A stretch of 64,000 nucleotides of DNA, taken from Aricia agestis. Lineage: Eukaryota > Arthropoda > Insecta > Lepidoptera > Lycaenidae. The stretch is taken from contig NC_056408.1 of assembly GCF_905147365.1 (NCBI RefSeq), forward strand, positions 5,146,001 to 5,210,000. Reading direction: 5' to 3'. The position numbers and the translations under genes were made by a program. The notes below the pieces were generated by a model that did not search any database, was not told where the DNA came from, and was given only the letters and a program-made list of their open reading frames with translations. Each line of letters starts with the position of its first letter. Position 1 is the first letter of the stretch. Below, one piece after another: positions 34,515-44,517 of the stretch.

Positions 34515-35339
34515 CTATACAAGGTAATACAAGGGTAACAAGGGCGAATATAATAATAGAGAATAGACTGAATATCAGCAAGTTACACTTTAATGATGGT
34601 AAGTTAATATATTTGTTGGAAAGCCCGATTGCCTACAATTTTAATACGAGTCACTCTGATAACCAAGAGGAATATTATGATTTCTCTGAACTTTAGAGTC
34701 TCAAGCTGAAATCAATCAACCAACCATAAGGAAATATTCGAAAATTTTACCCTCCTTGGGTAATAAGATAGATAACTCAGTCCCCTTCTAAATATCTCTG
34801 AAGTAATGTAACAAATTGACAAATATCCGTAATCGTCGAGTCTGGCAGGTCATAAACTACACTTTTATGGATTAACAAGGAAGCGTTTTATCTTACAAGT
34901 GACATTAACGTAGAACAATACTAGAGCAAGCGGTACTTATCGGAACATGAATGAATTGAGTAATGTTCGATCAATGACTTGAGGCGCCCGCCTGCAACAT
35001 AGTTTTGCAGGACCAATTTCGCGTAGCATATAGTAAGGAGGTTAGTAGAATAATAATGCACATGGACATGCTTCTAGACGATACAATTTTTATGTGATTA
35101 TATATAGAATTTCATCATGCATATACGGAACCATATGCATGGTGAAATTTGCGATGAATTAAAGCCACATTAGGATGGGCTAAAGTTTTCTAACATTATT
35201 AGAAATAACTTGCAGGAAATAGGTAATGCCTTACGGAGCATATTGTTAACATTAATTACTTCATGTCATGTCTTATGCTTATTTATGTGACCGTAATAGT
35301 AGTGCCTAAGATTAACGTTCGCGTCTAATAAATATTGAT
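34515..35339. other. No feature recognised
   Basis: A small hairpin, aatttcatcatgcatat / atatgcatggtgaaatt, lies at about 35108-35151. Otherwise nothing. Confidence 0.35.
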
Positions 35340-35674
35340 ACTAATAGGGGTAATTTATTTATTTATTATATCAGGCATCTTGGCCTATATTATAAATACC
35401 TTATAGACTAACATACATACATTTATACTTAAACTAACACTAAACACGTATCGTCTGCGACGTGGGGCGCGACGTGTTCGGAAGTCGTCCTCGGAACCTC
35501 CTGTAAGAGTGGGATCTCGATTTCGGATGCAGTCTCAGTCTCTCGACCTGAGTTGACCCATTTAGAATTCAGTATACTAGAGATCGCCCAATGGTCGAAA
35601 TTCGACCTTAGTTTCAACGACATTAGGACTACTAAGTACCTATATTTTGTAAAAAAATATATTGGCTTTCTCAT
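35340..35674 (-). mobile_element. Candidate retroelement 3' end with short C-terminal frame
   Basis: On the minus strand an 81-codon open frame (35674 to 35429), rich in Glu/Thr towards its end, is followed by about 70 nt and then several AATAAA words in an ataataaataaataaat run (35352-35370). Coding end, short 3' UTR and A/T-rich tail suit a non-LTR element or a processed transcript. No domain is recognised, so a host last exon is also possible. Confidence 0.3.
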
Positions 35675-36121
35675 ATTTTTTTCAACACTTGTCTCTGGGA
35701 CTCCGCTGATCTCAGACTGGCCGTGTAAGCATTGTCTAATAGTATCTGAGATTCAATAAAAAAAACTATAATCCATTTTCAATTTGTCACCTTGTTGTCA
35801 ACAGACTTCAACCATAAATAAAAGAGTATAATTCGTATGTATAGGCTTGTCACTCAAAAATCTGTCATTTTTCCTAGTAGTAGCGTCGTAGTGTGTGTAA
35901 CGTTTTATTTGTTAAAAATATATATGATAAAAGCATAATTTTAGAATAATATTAGCTCGATGCACTCCTTTACCATATAAACTATAACTGTGCGAAATTT
36001 CATGCACCTACGTTTCCCCATTTTTCGTAAAAAGGGTTACAAAGTTTTTCTCTCACGTATTAATATATAGATATAACAACTGCTCTTTTCTGCGCTAGGA
36101 AACCTTACAATATTTCCTAGC
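35675..36121. other. No feature recognised
   Basis: AT-rich. The frame at 35553..35759 overlaps the candidate retroelement on the opposite strand and is not supported. Confidence 0.3.
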
Positions 36122-36125
36122 TTAA

Positions 36126-36599
36126 GAGGATTCCACACCGCCCTTTTTTCCATACAAACGTTGTCCCCTGTTTCCTCCCTGGATAATGCTAGTAGATTTA
36201 TAATTTTTTTCCTGAATATCTACGGCCACTAATACAATGTCCCTATGTTTTCTTTTTTTTTCATAATTTAATTATTAAATAAGATATGAACGTTCAAAAA
36301 CCCAAAAAAATGGCCAGATTTTCCACTGTGTTCAAACGTCCAGAAAACAGATTTGGCTAGATTATACAAAAAAAGCAAAACATAGGAACACAGCTCAAGC
36401 CTTTTTTTAATCTTTAATGAAAAAAGTACTTAAATCGGTTAAGTTTTGGAGAAGGAATCAGGGGACAACGAATCGTTGATTTTCTGGATTTTCTGCAGTT
36501 GTCTCTATCGCGTTCTGCGGTATAGGCTTGAGGTAAGGGAGACAACTATAGATATTACACGTACTTTTTTTTCATTTCTCTAGCCGCTGTTGTATCCTC
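36126..36599. mobile_element. TTAA-flanked non-autonomous element (474 bp)
   Basis: TTAA on both sides (36122-36125 and 36600-36603). Short inverted ends GAGGATtccaca and, from the right, GAGGATacaacagcgg. The right half carries gataggc-type and agacaact blocks in both directions (gttgtctctatcgcg, gagacaactatagat). TTAA is the piggyBac-type target, but the termini do not settle the superfamily. No open frame. Confidence 0.55.
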
Positions 36600-36603
36600 T
36601 TAA

Positions 36604-38123
36604 GACTTCTGACTACTTAAGGTTCTTTAAGGCTTAGCTATATTTAGTAACTTCTTCTAAGACCCAGTTAACGGGACTATTGATTAATATTGTAATGCTA
36701 ATTCTAAATAAACATGACACATTAGTCCACTTTCGCCGCGTGGGCGGTGGGCGACACCCAAAAGAACAGGTTGGCAGAATGGCTTGTGCAAGCAGACAAT
36801 ATGGCGCGCTGGAAACCTGTGAGGTAATCCTAAAGGGTCTTTATTGTGACATTTAGTTTTAATGTATGTATGCAATAAATTTTATATTGGTGACGGCGCG
36901 GGCGGTGCCAAAAGCGAGACTGTGTCTTTCGGTTTTAAGGCACCACATCTCGAAAATCGTTCGACAGAAAGGGAGATAGATTTTAGTCTCTTCCTTTTTA
37001 GAAAGCTTTTGGTAGGTAGATCGGTGATTGGATGGGTCGTTAACGGCAGAATACGATCAGAAAGAGTGACATTATGACGATAGACGCATACGTGCGCAGA
37101 TTGCTATCCTCAGGCTCCATCGAGCAATCTAAAGTCTTAACGTATTGCGCGATCTATACTTACACTTATTTGTAGTATCTACTCAATTGCTAAAGACAAG
37201 CTGAGTGATAAATTAAACATCGATGTCATTATAACTCCATAAACAATACTGTGATATCTTGAAAAAGGTAAGAAAATTAGTTTTCAATCTTCACCCCAGT
37301 GGGTCCCGAGTAGTTTAATTTTACGATAGCGTTCGATCCCGGATGCGGAGTTAGCGGGTCATAAACACAAGCGATAGTTGTGTTAGATTCATTAGGACAT
37401 TGGCTTTATTACTTAGCAAGGTGCTAAGGGAAATCTATACAATATCCACCTTACGAGGAAAAATATGTATAGTAAATAACTACAAAAGGAGATAGTAGAC
37501 CTTGAGAAGAAAAGATAGAAGGCCTTTGCCCAGCAGTGGGATCACTGGGATAGGGATAGGCTCTTAAGTACAGAAATTGAGTTTCGTTTTTACTTGACCA
37601 ATACAAACTTCAACGAACAGAAAGCAATCTTTTGCCATCTAGACCGTCGATTTGCGCCGTGCGGCCAAAGTTGGGCGGCTTTAGTCACCCGTGTAAAACC
37701 CTCTTTAGATAATATCATAAATGCATAACCGACATAGAACAATTTAGAACATAGGATTAATGTCAGGAGGTGACACCGATCGTGCAAGGTGTCGACGGCG
37801 ACTTCACGGATGATCGCGGTTCACGCGTTCTCGCGTTATTGAACATCATCGGTTTTTATAAGGACTTATAATCCCCTTTCCATAGTTAAGACTCTATAAA
37901 GAATAGGTTATAGTGAGTGGCGAATAAAATGTCATGTAACCTCTCTGATTCATCGTATTTAGGAAATATGGCGTGTTCGTAGTCCAAAAGCGTATAAAAC
38001 ACGGCTAAAACGTCTATTTTGTATGGCGTTGAAAATAACTTGGACCTTTTTACATGTGAAGTTATATTATGTACAGTACATAATATTTAGTTTCAACGGA
38101 CGGCTCAGTGGTAAAAGGGGTTC
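36604..38123. other. Mostly unassigned
   Basis: Includes a 40-bp LINE 3' fragment at 37518 and the phrase acttttagtt-free AT-rich DNA elsewhere. The opposite-strand frames 36684..36875 and 36862..37077 and the frame at 37590..37787 carry no motif I recognise. Confidence 0.3.
37518..37560 (+). mobile_element. LINE 3' fragment, GCCTTTGCCCAGCAGTGGGA
   Basis: ggcctttgcccagcagtggg matches the minus strand of the insertion at 53870..53991. Only about 40 bp is recognisable. Confidence 0.5.
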
Positions 38124-38167
38124 AATCAGCCTATATTCGTCCACTGCTGAACGAATATAGGCTGATT
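38124..38167. repeat. Perfect 17-bp-arm hairpin
   Basis: aatcagcctatattcgt (38124-38140) and acgaatataggctgatt (38151-38167) are exact complements around ccactgctga. The left part resembles the cagcctat..ccactgctg repeat seen at 53890, so it may derive from that LINE family. Confidence 0.65.
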
Positions 38168-38956
38168 TATTCAACCTAGGCTGATTAAACCTGAGGCTAA
38201 AAAGGTAACAATTTTACAATCCTACAATAATTATGATTAAGCAAGTCTATTACAGTGTAAGCTAATAATTACAAATTAAACAATTATAGCTTTCGATAAA
38301 ATTACGCCTACTACCTATTAAGTCAATAAATTACAGAATAACCAATAAACTGCATTAGACCGAACAAACGACTAAGCAATTCTTACTCTCTGAATCCAAA
38401 TACGAACACACCTATTAATTTAACCAAACTTTTTAATTAGTTAATACCATTAAATTAAAAATCAAATTATGTAATTAATCGTGAGCTTGAGGCTACGTTC
38501 ACTTTTAGTTTTTGCTGTCAGTTAAAGCGGCTTTACCGACGGCAATTAAATATAATTACGAATACCGACTTGATAACTTTTAAGTGTCTACTCGGGCATA
38601 AAAGTTTGATAAAAGTACTAAATGGATAGTGATTTACAGTCGACACTTTGTCATTTTTGAATGGCTATAAAAGTGAGGTTTTTAATTGTACACTTGACTA
38701 ATTCCCAGTTTTCCCAACTAAGTAATTTTTGTCAGGACTTTATTCAATATCGCGCGCTTTTCATTGGTTAACGTCAAAAAGTTAATCAATCAACAACGCT
38801 AGTGAAAATATGAACCTGTCAAGAAACCTCATAACCAAGTCTAATTTAGATATCGCTCCGTCTATATGCCAAGCTAAAAACGGCATACAAAAGATTTCAA
38901 CGACTTTAATGAAATATGTACGAAGACATTATGGAACTTGGCTGGACACGCTACCT
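38168..38956. other. No feature recognised
   Basis: AT-rich with no boundary or open frame of note. Confidence 0.35.
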
Positions 38957-39145
38957 GCGCTAAATTCCCAGGTCGTCTGAAAAATGTTGCCAATATTTCC
39001 ATTGTTTTCCTACCCCCATACATGAGTCATGAGACTTACAAAATAATTGTCCATATTAAATACCAGGGACACAGAAGCAAACAGGAGTGCGCTAAATTCC
39101 CACGTAGTCTGAAAAATGTTGGCAATATTTCCATTGTTTTTCCAA
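38957..39145. repeat. Direct duplication, about 58-bp unit, 131-bp spacing
   Basis: gcgctaaattcccaggtcgt at 38957 and gcgctaaattcccacgtagt at 39089 each lead into ctgaaaaatgttgscaatat and ttccattgttttyc. The units match at most positions. The minus-strand 110-codon frame 39092..39424 takes its last residues from the second unit. Confidence 0.7.
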
Positions 39146-39424
39146 TCCCATAGTAAATGTCGCCTGATAACCCCGGGTCGAGTCGAGACCCACTGACATT
39201 TCTTCGGCGAGCCATCTTCGAATGCGTTCAATAAATCTATCCCTACTTGGATGTATTTTCATATCATAAACATTTATAAAGCATTTAACAATGTAACAAG
39301 CAATAAATCTCCGGTACAAAATGTTTCCATCAAGCAATGTGCCTTTGGGTTCCGTGGGAGGTTTAGCTAAGGTGAAGTAGGAATCCATTAACTTTGCCAA
39401 ACGTTGAATTGAATAGTGGATCAA
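39092..39424 (-). other. Unrecognised 110-codon open frame
   Basis: ATG at 39424, stop at 39092. The central part (roughly residues 20-80) has mixed, protein-like composition with a basic/aromatic segment (FIERIRRWLAEEM). The C-terminal 20 residues come from the duplicated unit described above. No family is recognised. It may be an old element's coding remnant or chance. Confidence 0.15.
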
Positions 39425-39807
39425 AAACTTTATTTCTATGATGTTATTTCTGTTATCATTATTATTATATCATTAGGTACATATATTTTTAGATATGCAA
39501 TATAATTTAGAAATGTCTTCAAGCTAACGAGGCAGACTAAAAATATTTTGTCTTTTCTTCCTTTGAGAAGAAAGACTTCTAAGCAAGTGAAGAACTATAC
39601 GGAACTAAACTTATGTGACGCCACGCACTCTTGTCTCTTGTCCACTTTTCAAATCGATACGAGTACAGTTCAAAACTGTCCTATTAAATTTTAATGGCTG
39701 TTTCAATTTACAATAGAAATATCAATCGAATCAAAGGCTAAGTTGTCAGTATTTCTTCAGTATTTTCCGCAATATGACTTTCGTAATCGCTTTAATAATT
39801 CTAGAAA

Positions 39808-39996
39808 TCCATACTAATATTATCAATCCGAAAGTGTCTGTCTATCTGTTATCTCTTCATGCCCAAACCGCTGAACCGATTCTGACAAAAGCTATGGAGA
39901 TACTGCAAGGACATAGGATACTTTTCATTCCGGAAAAAGGGCGGTTCCCGTCCGATAAAAGAATTTTGGCGCAATGTAGTTGCGGGCGTCATCTAG
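39808..39996 (+). mobile_element. Complete short Helitron-like element (family 2, 189 bp)
   Basis: Starts TCcatactaatattatcaa preceded by A and ends ..gtcatCTAG followed by T. The terminal hairpin cgcaa (39970-39974) / ttgcg (39980-39984) lies 12 nt before the end. This TC...hairpin...CTAG layout and A/T target fit Helitrons, and the element is non-autonomous. It is the best-preserved member of the family, with relatives at 7686, 11908, 13965, 14128, 21625 and 21850. The frame at 39774..40007 is element sequence. Confidence 0.75.
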
Positions 39997-41097
39997 TCAG
40001 CAACTAAGTGAAGAACTTGATTTTTAGCAGGCAATTTGGACATAACATATTCCATACTTTTTATATATTTGGCCACCACTGCAACTCCTCGCTAGGATCA
40101 ACATAGGTAACCAACTATAAAAACCCCTTGAATTTTGATAAGCTCTCAGAGTTGACCGAAGGACAAGACAAAATATTTGAAGACAGATTTGTCTTGTTCT
40201 TCAGTTCGACAGAAAATATAAAAAAAATGAGAAGCAGGAGATATTTGTTGTGTAAGTTTCAGGAACTAGAGTCTAGATCGTATAATAATTCGTTCTTACT
40301 GCGATTATCACATACTTTGCTTAATGATGCTCAAACAAGTGGGGAAACTCCTCAAAGATACCGACTGCATGCTTCATTGAGTTCAGTTTTTTCCGGATAA
40401 ACAATAGAATTATGTATGTTTATAGGTTTATGACTCGACTCGGACTCGGGCTCGTAAATCGAAATTGTATCTAGAAATTCTAGATACAGTTATAGGCCTT
40501 CTGTTCTTTATTGTGTTACTATTACTCCAAAACGGCTCCAAAATTCTATTCTATTATTCTATTCTCTGAAGTTACATCGTCTATCGTATTCGTGAAAAAT
40601 GTCACGTGGGCTTCGGAGGCACGTGACAGACTTCGGTCGGCCTGAGTCCCGAACTTTCAAACTAAAGTATTTCGGAGTAGGAAAGGGCCCGATCATTCGG
40701 CCGAAATATTGAGCACTTCGGAGTAGATCTCCAGTTTCGGAAGGCCTCTGGTCAAATCTGCCATTTCCATACAACAAGACTAGCGATCACTCTTATTAGA
40801 TAGTTTCTCCTTTACTAAGTATCGTGAGTACTGTGACCTCACAGCAAAACCAATAGTTTTATAGCAATTTGGTGCGGCTATCTCGACATCAGGGAAAGTA
40901 ATCTATAGGTCCGAGTCACGGGTTCAGCTCAAGGTCACCGGATCGTGACGTCACGAACGGAAAATATTGTAACGGACATACCACAGTGTACCTTAAAGTA
41001 GAGTCAGCGGTATCCGTGAAATCAAGACAGACAAGTTTTATTTAAGGTATCTGAAATCACATTGGTTACTCTCAGGCTATGTGTTTTGATGTGGATA
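39997..41097. other. Unassigned, with two small palindromes
   Basis: tgtatctagaaattctagatac hairpin-like region near 40466-40488 and gtcacgtgggcttcggagg / cacgtgac near 40599-40628. The 90-codon frame at 40128..40400 and the 72-codon minus frame at 40559..40777 have no recognised domain. Confidence 0.3.
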
Positions 41098-41994
41098 TGT
41101 CGCAGCCGACTGGTTTAAATAGCCGTTCAATCAAACAAAACCCTTTGACTGAACAACGCCATTCAATCACACGTCTAGCTTTTAGATTGAATATTTTAGT
41201 CGCTCAAAACGTTCAACACTACAGCTGATTCAAAAGCCGCCGTATAATTGAAGTAGTTCAGCGCGCACCGCTGCGGCGCTAGGTGCGTTTTATTTACAAT
41301 ATGGCGTCAACTAGCAGGTGTTTGTGGTTGTTTTTCGGAAAGAAAGTAGTTAATAAAAGTTACAACTAATTGTGGAGGCACATACGAGTGAATCAAAATT
41401 TCAACAAATATTCGAGGAGAAATTACGGGATTATGAAATTGATGGACGGCCCCCCGTCAAAACAAAAACACAATCCAGAAAGTCCAAAAGTTGGTTAGGT
41501 TAGGTTAGAACTTACACCACAACACATAGGGAGCCGAGCGAGCGCAGCGAGCGTGCTGCGGCAGCAGCCGGCGACCGTCGTCAAATAAAAGGGGGGCTCA
41601 ATAAAAGCCAAAACAAAAACAAAAACAATCCAGAAAGTCCAAAAGTAGGTTAGGTCCGGTTAGAACTGTGATTGCGTGTCACAAAACACGCCTCAGATTT
41701 TTTTATTTTTACTTATTGCATTAAACTTTTGGTCACCCCTTAAACTTAATCCGAGAATAATCTTTCAATAAAATACAAAAAGTTTTCCTATTCTCCCAAA
41801 TTACATATTAAGCTAAAGGTCGCCCTAGTTAATTTGCCATTAAACCAGTAGGCTAAGCGTCGTCTAGCTGTAGTGTTGAACGTTGTAGTCAACAAGTCGG
41901 CTAAACGACGTATAGCCGTGTGATTGAATGGCGTTGTTCAGTCAAAGGGCTAGCTGTTTGATTGAACGGCTATTTAAACCAGTCGGCTGCGACA
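41098..41994. mobile_element. Long-TIR DNA element, long form (897 bp)
   Basis: Termini tgtcgcagccgactggttta and taaaccagtcggctgcgaca are exact inverted repeats, flanked by GATA on both sides (41094-41097 and 41995-41998). Arms extend about 110 bp inward. The interior (about 41330-41690) is absent from the 510-bp relative at 27732. It includes a short coding-like stretch from 41371 and a twice-repeated caatccagaaagtccaaaag block (41470 and 41625) that brackets a GC-rich segment (gagcgagcgcagcgagcg). Superfamily not determined. Confidence 0.75.
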
Positions 41995-42069
41995 GATATA
42001 GTTCATTCAGGATTTTTGGTCGATAATAAACACTCTCATCTCTTCTGAGGTAAAAATATATTACCAAAC

Positions 42070-42258
42070 CTACTTTCTATTTTCATTATTTCAGAAGTCT
42101 AGCTATAGCGGTTCTTCAGATACAGTCTGGAGACAGACAGACAGACAGACAGAGAGACAGATAGACAGAGAGACAGACAGATAGACGGACAGACGGACAG
42201 ACATCGAAGTCTCAGTAATAGGGTCCCGTTTTTACCCTTTGGGTAAGGAACCCTAAAA
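42070..42258 (+). repeat. Dispersed repeat 3' part with (ACAG)n, GGTTCCTTACCC end
   Basis: acagtctggagacagacaga starts an expanded, imperfect ACAG/AGAC microsatellite (42129-42203). It is followed by catcgaagtctcagtaatag and tttaccctttgggtaaggaa. Shares its 3' 100 bp with 42594..42878. Confidence 0.65.
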
Positions 42259-42593
42259 ATACGCCATATGTTTTGGGGTTATCGTGAAAATTATTAAAAT
42301 CTCAATGGAAATTCGAACTTTCGCTAAGGTTAAGTTGCGAATAATTGTATCTAAAATTAAGGCATAGTAAACAGAAGCTCTCTTAAATATTAGCTATAGC
42401 AAAAGTAGTCTCTACATACTTAAAGAAGTGTGAAGGCTTGTATAAATAAGCATATTTTGGCGCTCTTTATTCAAATGTAGATAACATCGTAGGCACTTAC
42501 AATATTTTGTTGTAGGTAACCAAAACCTCTAAACTAATCTAAAGTGCTTTCTTTCAACACGACTTGGAACTTGGATGTACTGATAAGTAATAA

Positions 42594-42878
42594 TAAAATC
42601 GGCCAAGTGCGAGTAGGACTCGCGCACGAAAGGTTCGCGTTCGAATAGAGCGAAAGTAGGGAAAAAATGGTGTTTTTTTGTATGGGAGCCCCCTTAATTA
42701 TTTATTTAATTAAAATTTTATCATTAAATATTAAAGCAAATCTGTGAAAATTTCAACTCTCTAGCTAATACCGTTCTTGAGTTACAGCCTGGAGACAGAC
42801 AGACAGACGGACGGACAGACATCGAAGTCTCAGTAATAGGGTCCCGTTTTTACCCTTTGGGTACGGAACCCTAAAAAT
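42594..42878 (+). repeat. Dispersed repeat, near complete, AAAATCGGCCAAGTGCGAG family
   Basis: Starts taaaatcggccaagtgcgag, passes gactcgcgcacgaaaggttc, tatgggagcccccttaatta and a short acagacagacagacgg run, and ends tgggtacggaaccctaaaaa. I recall this as a very common insect interspersed repeat; its class is uncertain. It carries no open frame. Confidence 0.65.
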
Positions 42879-43256
42879 TATTAGCAAACACATCACAAAA
42901 ATGTATGTCATATGTATGTATTATGATGTGATTGCCAAGGCAATCTTTTGACTTAGTGACCTGGCAAAAGATTTTCCTGAACTCTTTTCGTTAATCCATT
43001 TCACAAATAGTTTTTTCTCTAGGGCTAGATGCTAGTGCTAATCACAAAAAGTATTTCATCAAGTCTAGACTAAAAACTCGATTTCTAACGCAACGATTAT
43101 GATTTCGTCACAGTTGATCGGCGATTTGAATATTTTTCTTTAGTGTGTCGGTCGTGACTTTCGTCATCTGACCTCGCCCGTTTAGGCCCGTTTTTTGGAT
43201 GAAACGAGACCGAAAACGATACCTTTTGCGAATGCAATTTCAGATCATATCATTTC

Positions 43257-43354
43257 GACAGGAAAGTACAGAAATGAAAAACGTATAATGGGACATAAGG
43301 CCGATGCCTTATGTCCCATTATAAGTACGATTTTCATTTCTGTACTTTCCTGTC
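43257..43354. mobile_element. Palindromic element, 98 bp
   Basis: gacaggaaagtacagaaatg pairs with catttctgtactttcctgtc, and the inner arms tataatgggacataaggc / gccttatgtcccattata pair perfectly around cgat. A few unpaired bases separate the two stem segments. The long plus frame at 43195..43614 runs through this and the next repeat and is not a gene. Confidence 0.75.
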
Positions 43355-43413
43355 TAAAAAGCTATGCCACTTCGACAACATCGAATGCAAGTGTTCTCGT
43401 TTCCCACTTATGG

Positions 43414-43612
43414 CGGAATATATTTTTTTATGAAAAAAACGAGCAAACGGGTCTCCTGATGGAAAGCAACTACCGTCGCCCACAGACACTCGCAACATCA
43501 GAAGAGCTGCTGGTGCGTTGCCGGCCTTTTAAGAGGGCATACGCTCATTTCTTGAAGATTTGCAGGTCGTATAGGTCCGGAAATACTGCCGGTGACAGTT
43601 TGTTCCAGAGTT
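43414..43612 (-). mobile_element. Retroposon (copy F), variant 5' half
   Basis: Shares the 3' part of the GGGAAGG-tract family (aaacgagcaaacgggtctcc, tggtgcgttgccggcctttt). Beyond ttaagagg it has a different sequence, gcatacgctcatttcttgaa, in place of the purine tract. It is a second lineage that uses the same 3' end, as expected if both copy the 3' end of one LINE. Confidence 0.65.
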
Positions 43613-44335
43613 AAATTAAATATGAAGATTTTAATCGTCTGTTAAACTTATTAACTAGGAGAAATTCATTGAAATAAACTATTAAACATGTAAATTGTAG
43701 TTTCATTATTACATAACCTGTGGGTAGACGAAGATTTAATAGGTTGTTTAGATACATGGTTTACCTGCAACTAATAGCTATGTAGGAAATAGTCATGTAT
43801 TTCAATCACTATGTCAACAACGATTTATGAGATTTCTAGAGCCTATACAATATGTTATATGACATATCCGAACCAGTCGTAATTGAGTTTATAGCTGTTA
43901 AAAGTATAATTAATATAAATTACCCTGAACAGAGCATTGCGCAATTCGCTAACGAACGAACACGATCATGTCCGATATACAATCGATAAGCCAATCAATT
44001 CGATAAAGGATACATTTTCGAATGTTAGTAACATGGAAGCTTGTGAGTCTTGTGAATAAGGCGCTTTAATTTCAGGCTTGTTACGCGCGGAAGCGCATGT
44101 TTTACACCAATAAACTCTGCGATGTTTGCGATGTGCCCTGCATGGTCATTCTTACTACCAAGACCAGCTGTTTGACCATCGGAACAGCGTACATTAGAAC
44201 CTTCGGAATATAATTATAATGTACCTACCTACGGTAAACATAAGGCTTTTTTGCGCTATCAGAAAAAGATATTTTAATAATGACGCATTTGCGCACCAAC
44301 TCTACACCAGCTATTTGACCGAGCTTTGCTCGATA
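43613..44335. other. No feature recognised
   Basis: AT-rich with a short gttacgcgcggaagcgcatg patch at 44081-44100. Confidence 0.3.
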
Positions 44336-44517
44336 TTCGATAAAACACGAATAAAATGACATTTTCTATAATTGATTCTTAGCTAGGTAGATCGATTTAT
44401 CGCCCCCGAAACCTCCTATATACTCATTAAAATCGTTGGAGCCGATTCCGAGATTACAATTGATTATATATACATATATTATATACAAGAACTGCTCGTT
44501 TAAAGATATAAGATAAA
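44336..44517 (+). mobile_element. Retroposon 3' end, RTE-like (copy 1)
   Basis: Blocks ttctataattgattcttagc, gatcgatttatcgcccccga and atcgttggagccgattccga, then an atatatacatatatta run and gctcgtttaaagatataaga. Nearly identical order at 48478..48664. I recall this as the short 3' end of an RTE-type LINE with a simple-repeat end; that assignment is not proven here. Confidence 0.5.

Noticed and set aside
34232..34696. 154-codon open frame
   Set aside because: It crosses a MITE terminus and a T-rich LINE 3' end; the peptide is a Phe/Ile low-complexity run.
42129..42205. Repeated ACAG/AGAC units considered as a CRISPR-like or regulatory array
   Set aside because: It is an imperfect microsatellite inside a dispersed repeat, with no spacers.
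43195..43614. 139-codon open frame
   Set aside because: It passes through a palindrome and retroposon copy F; no independent evidence of coding.
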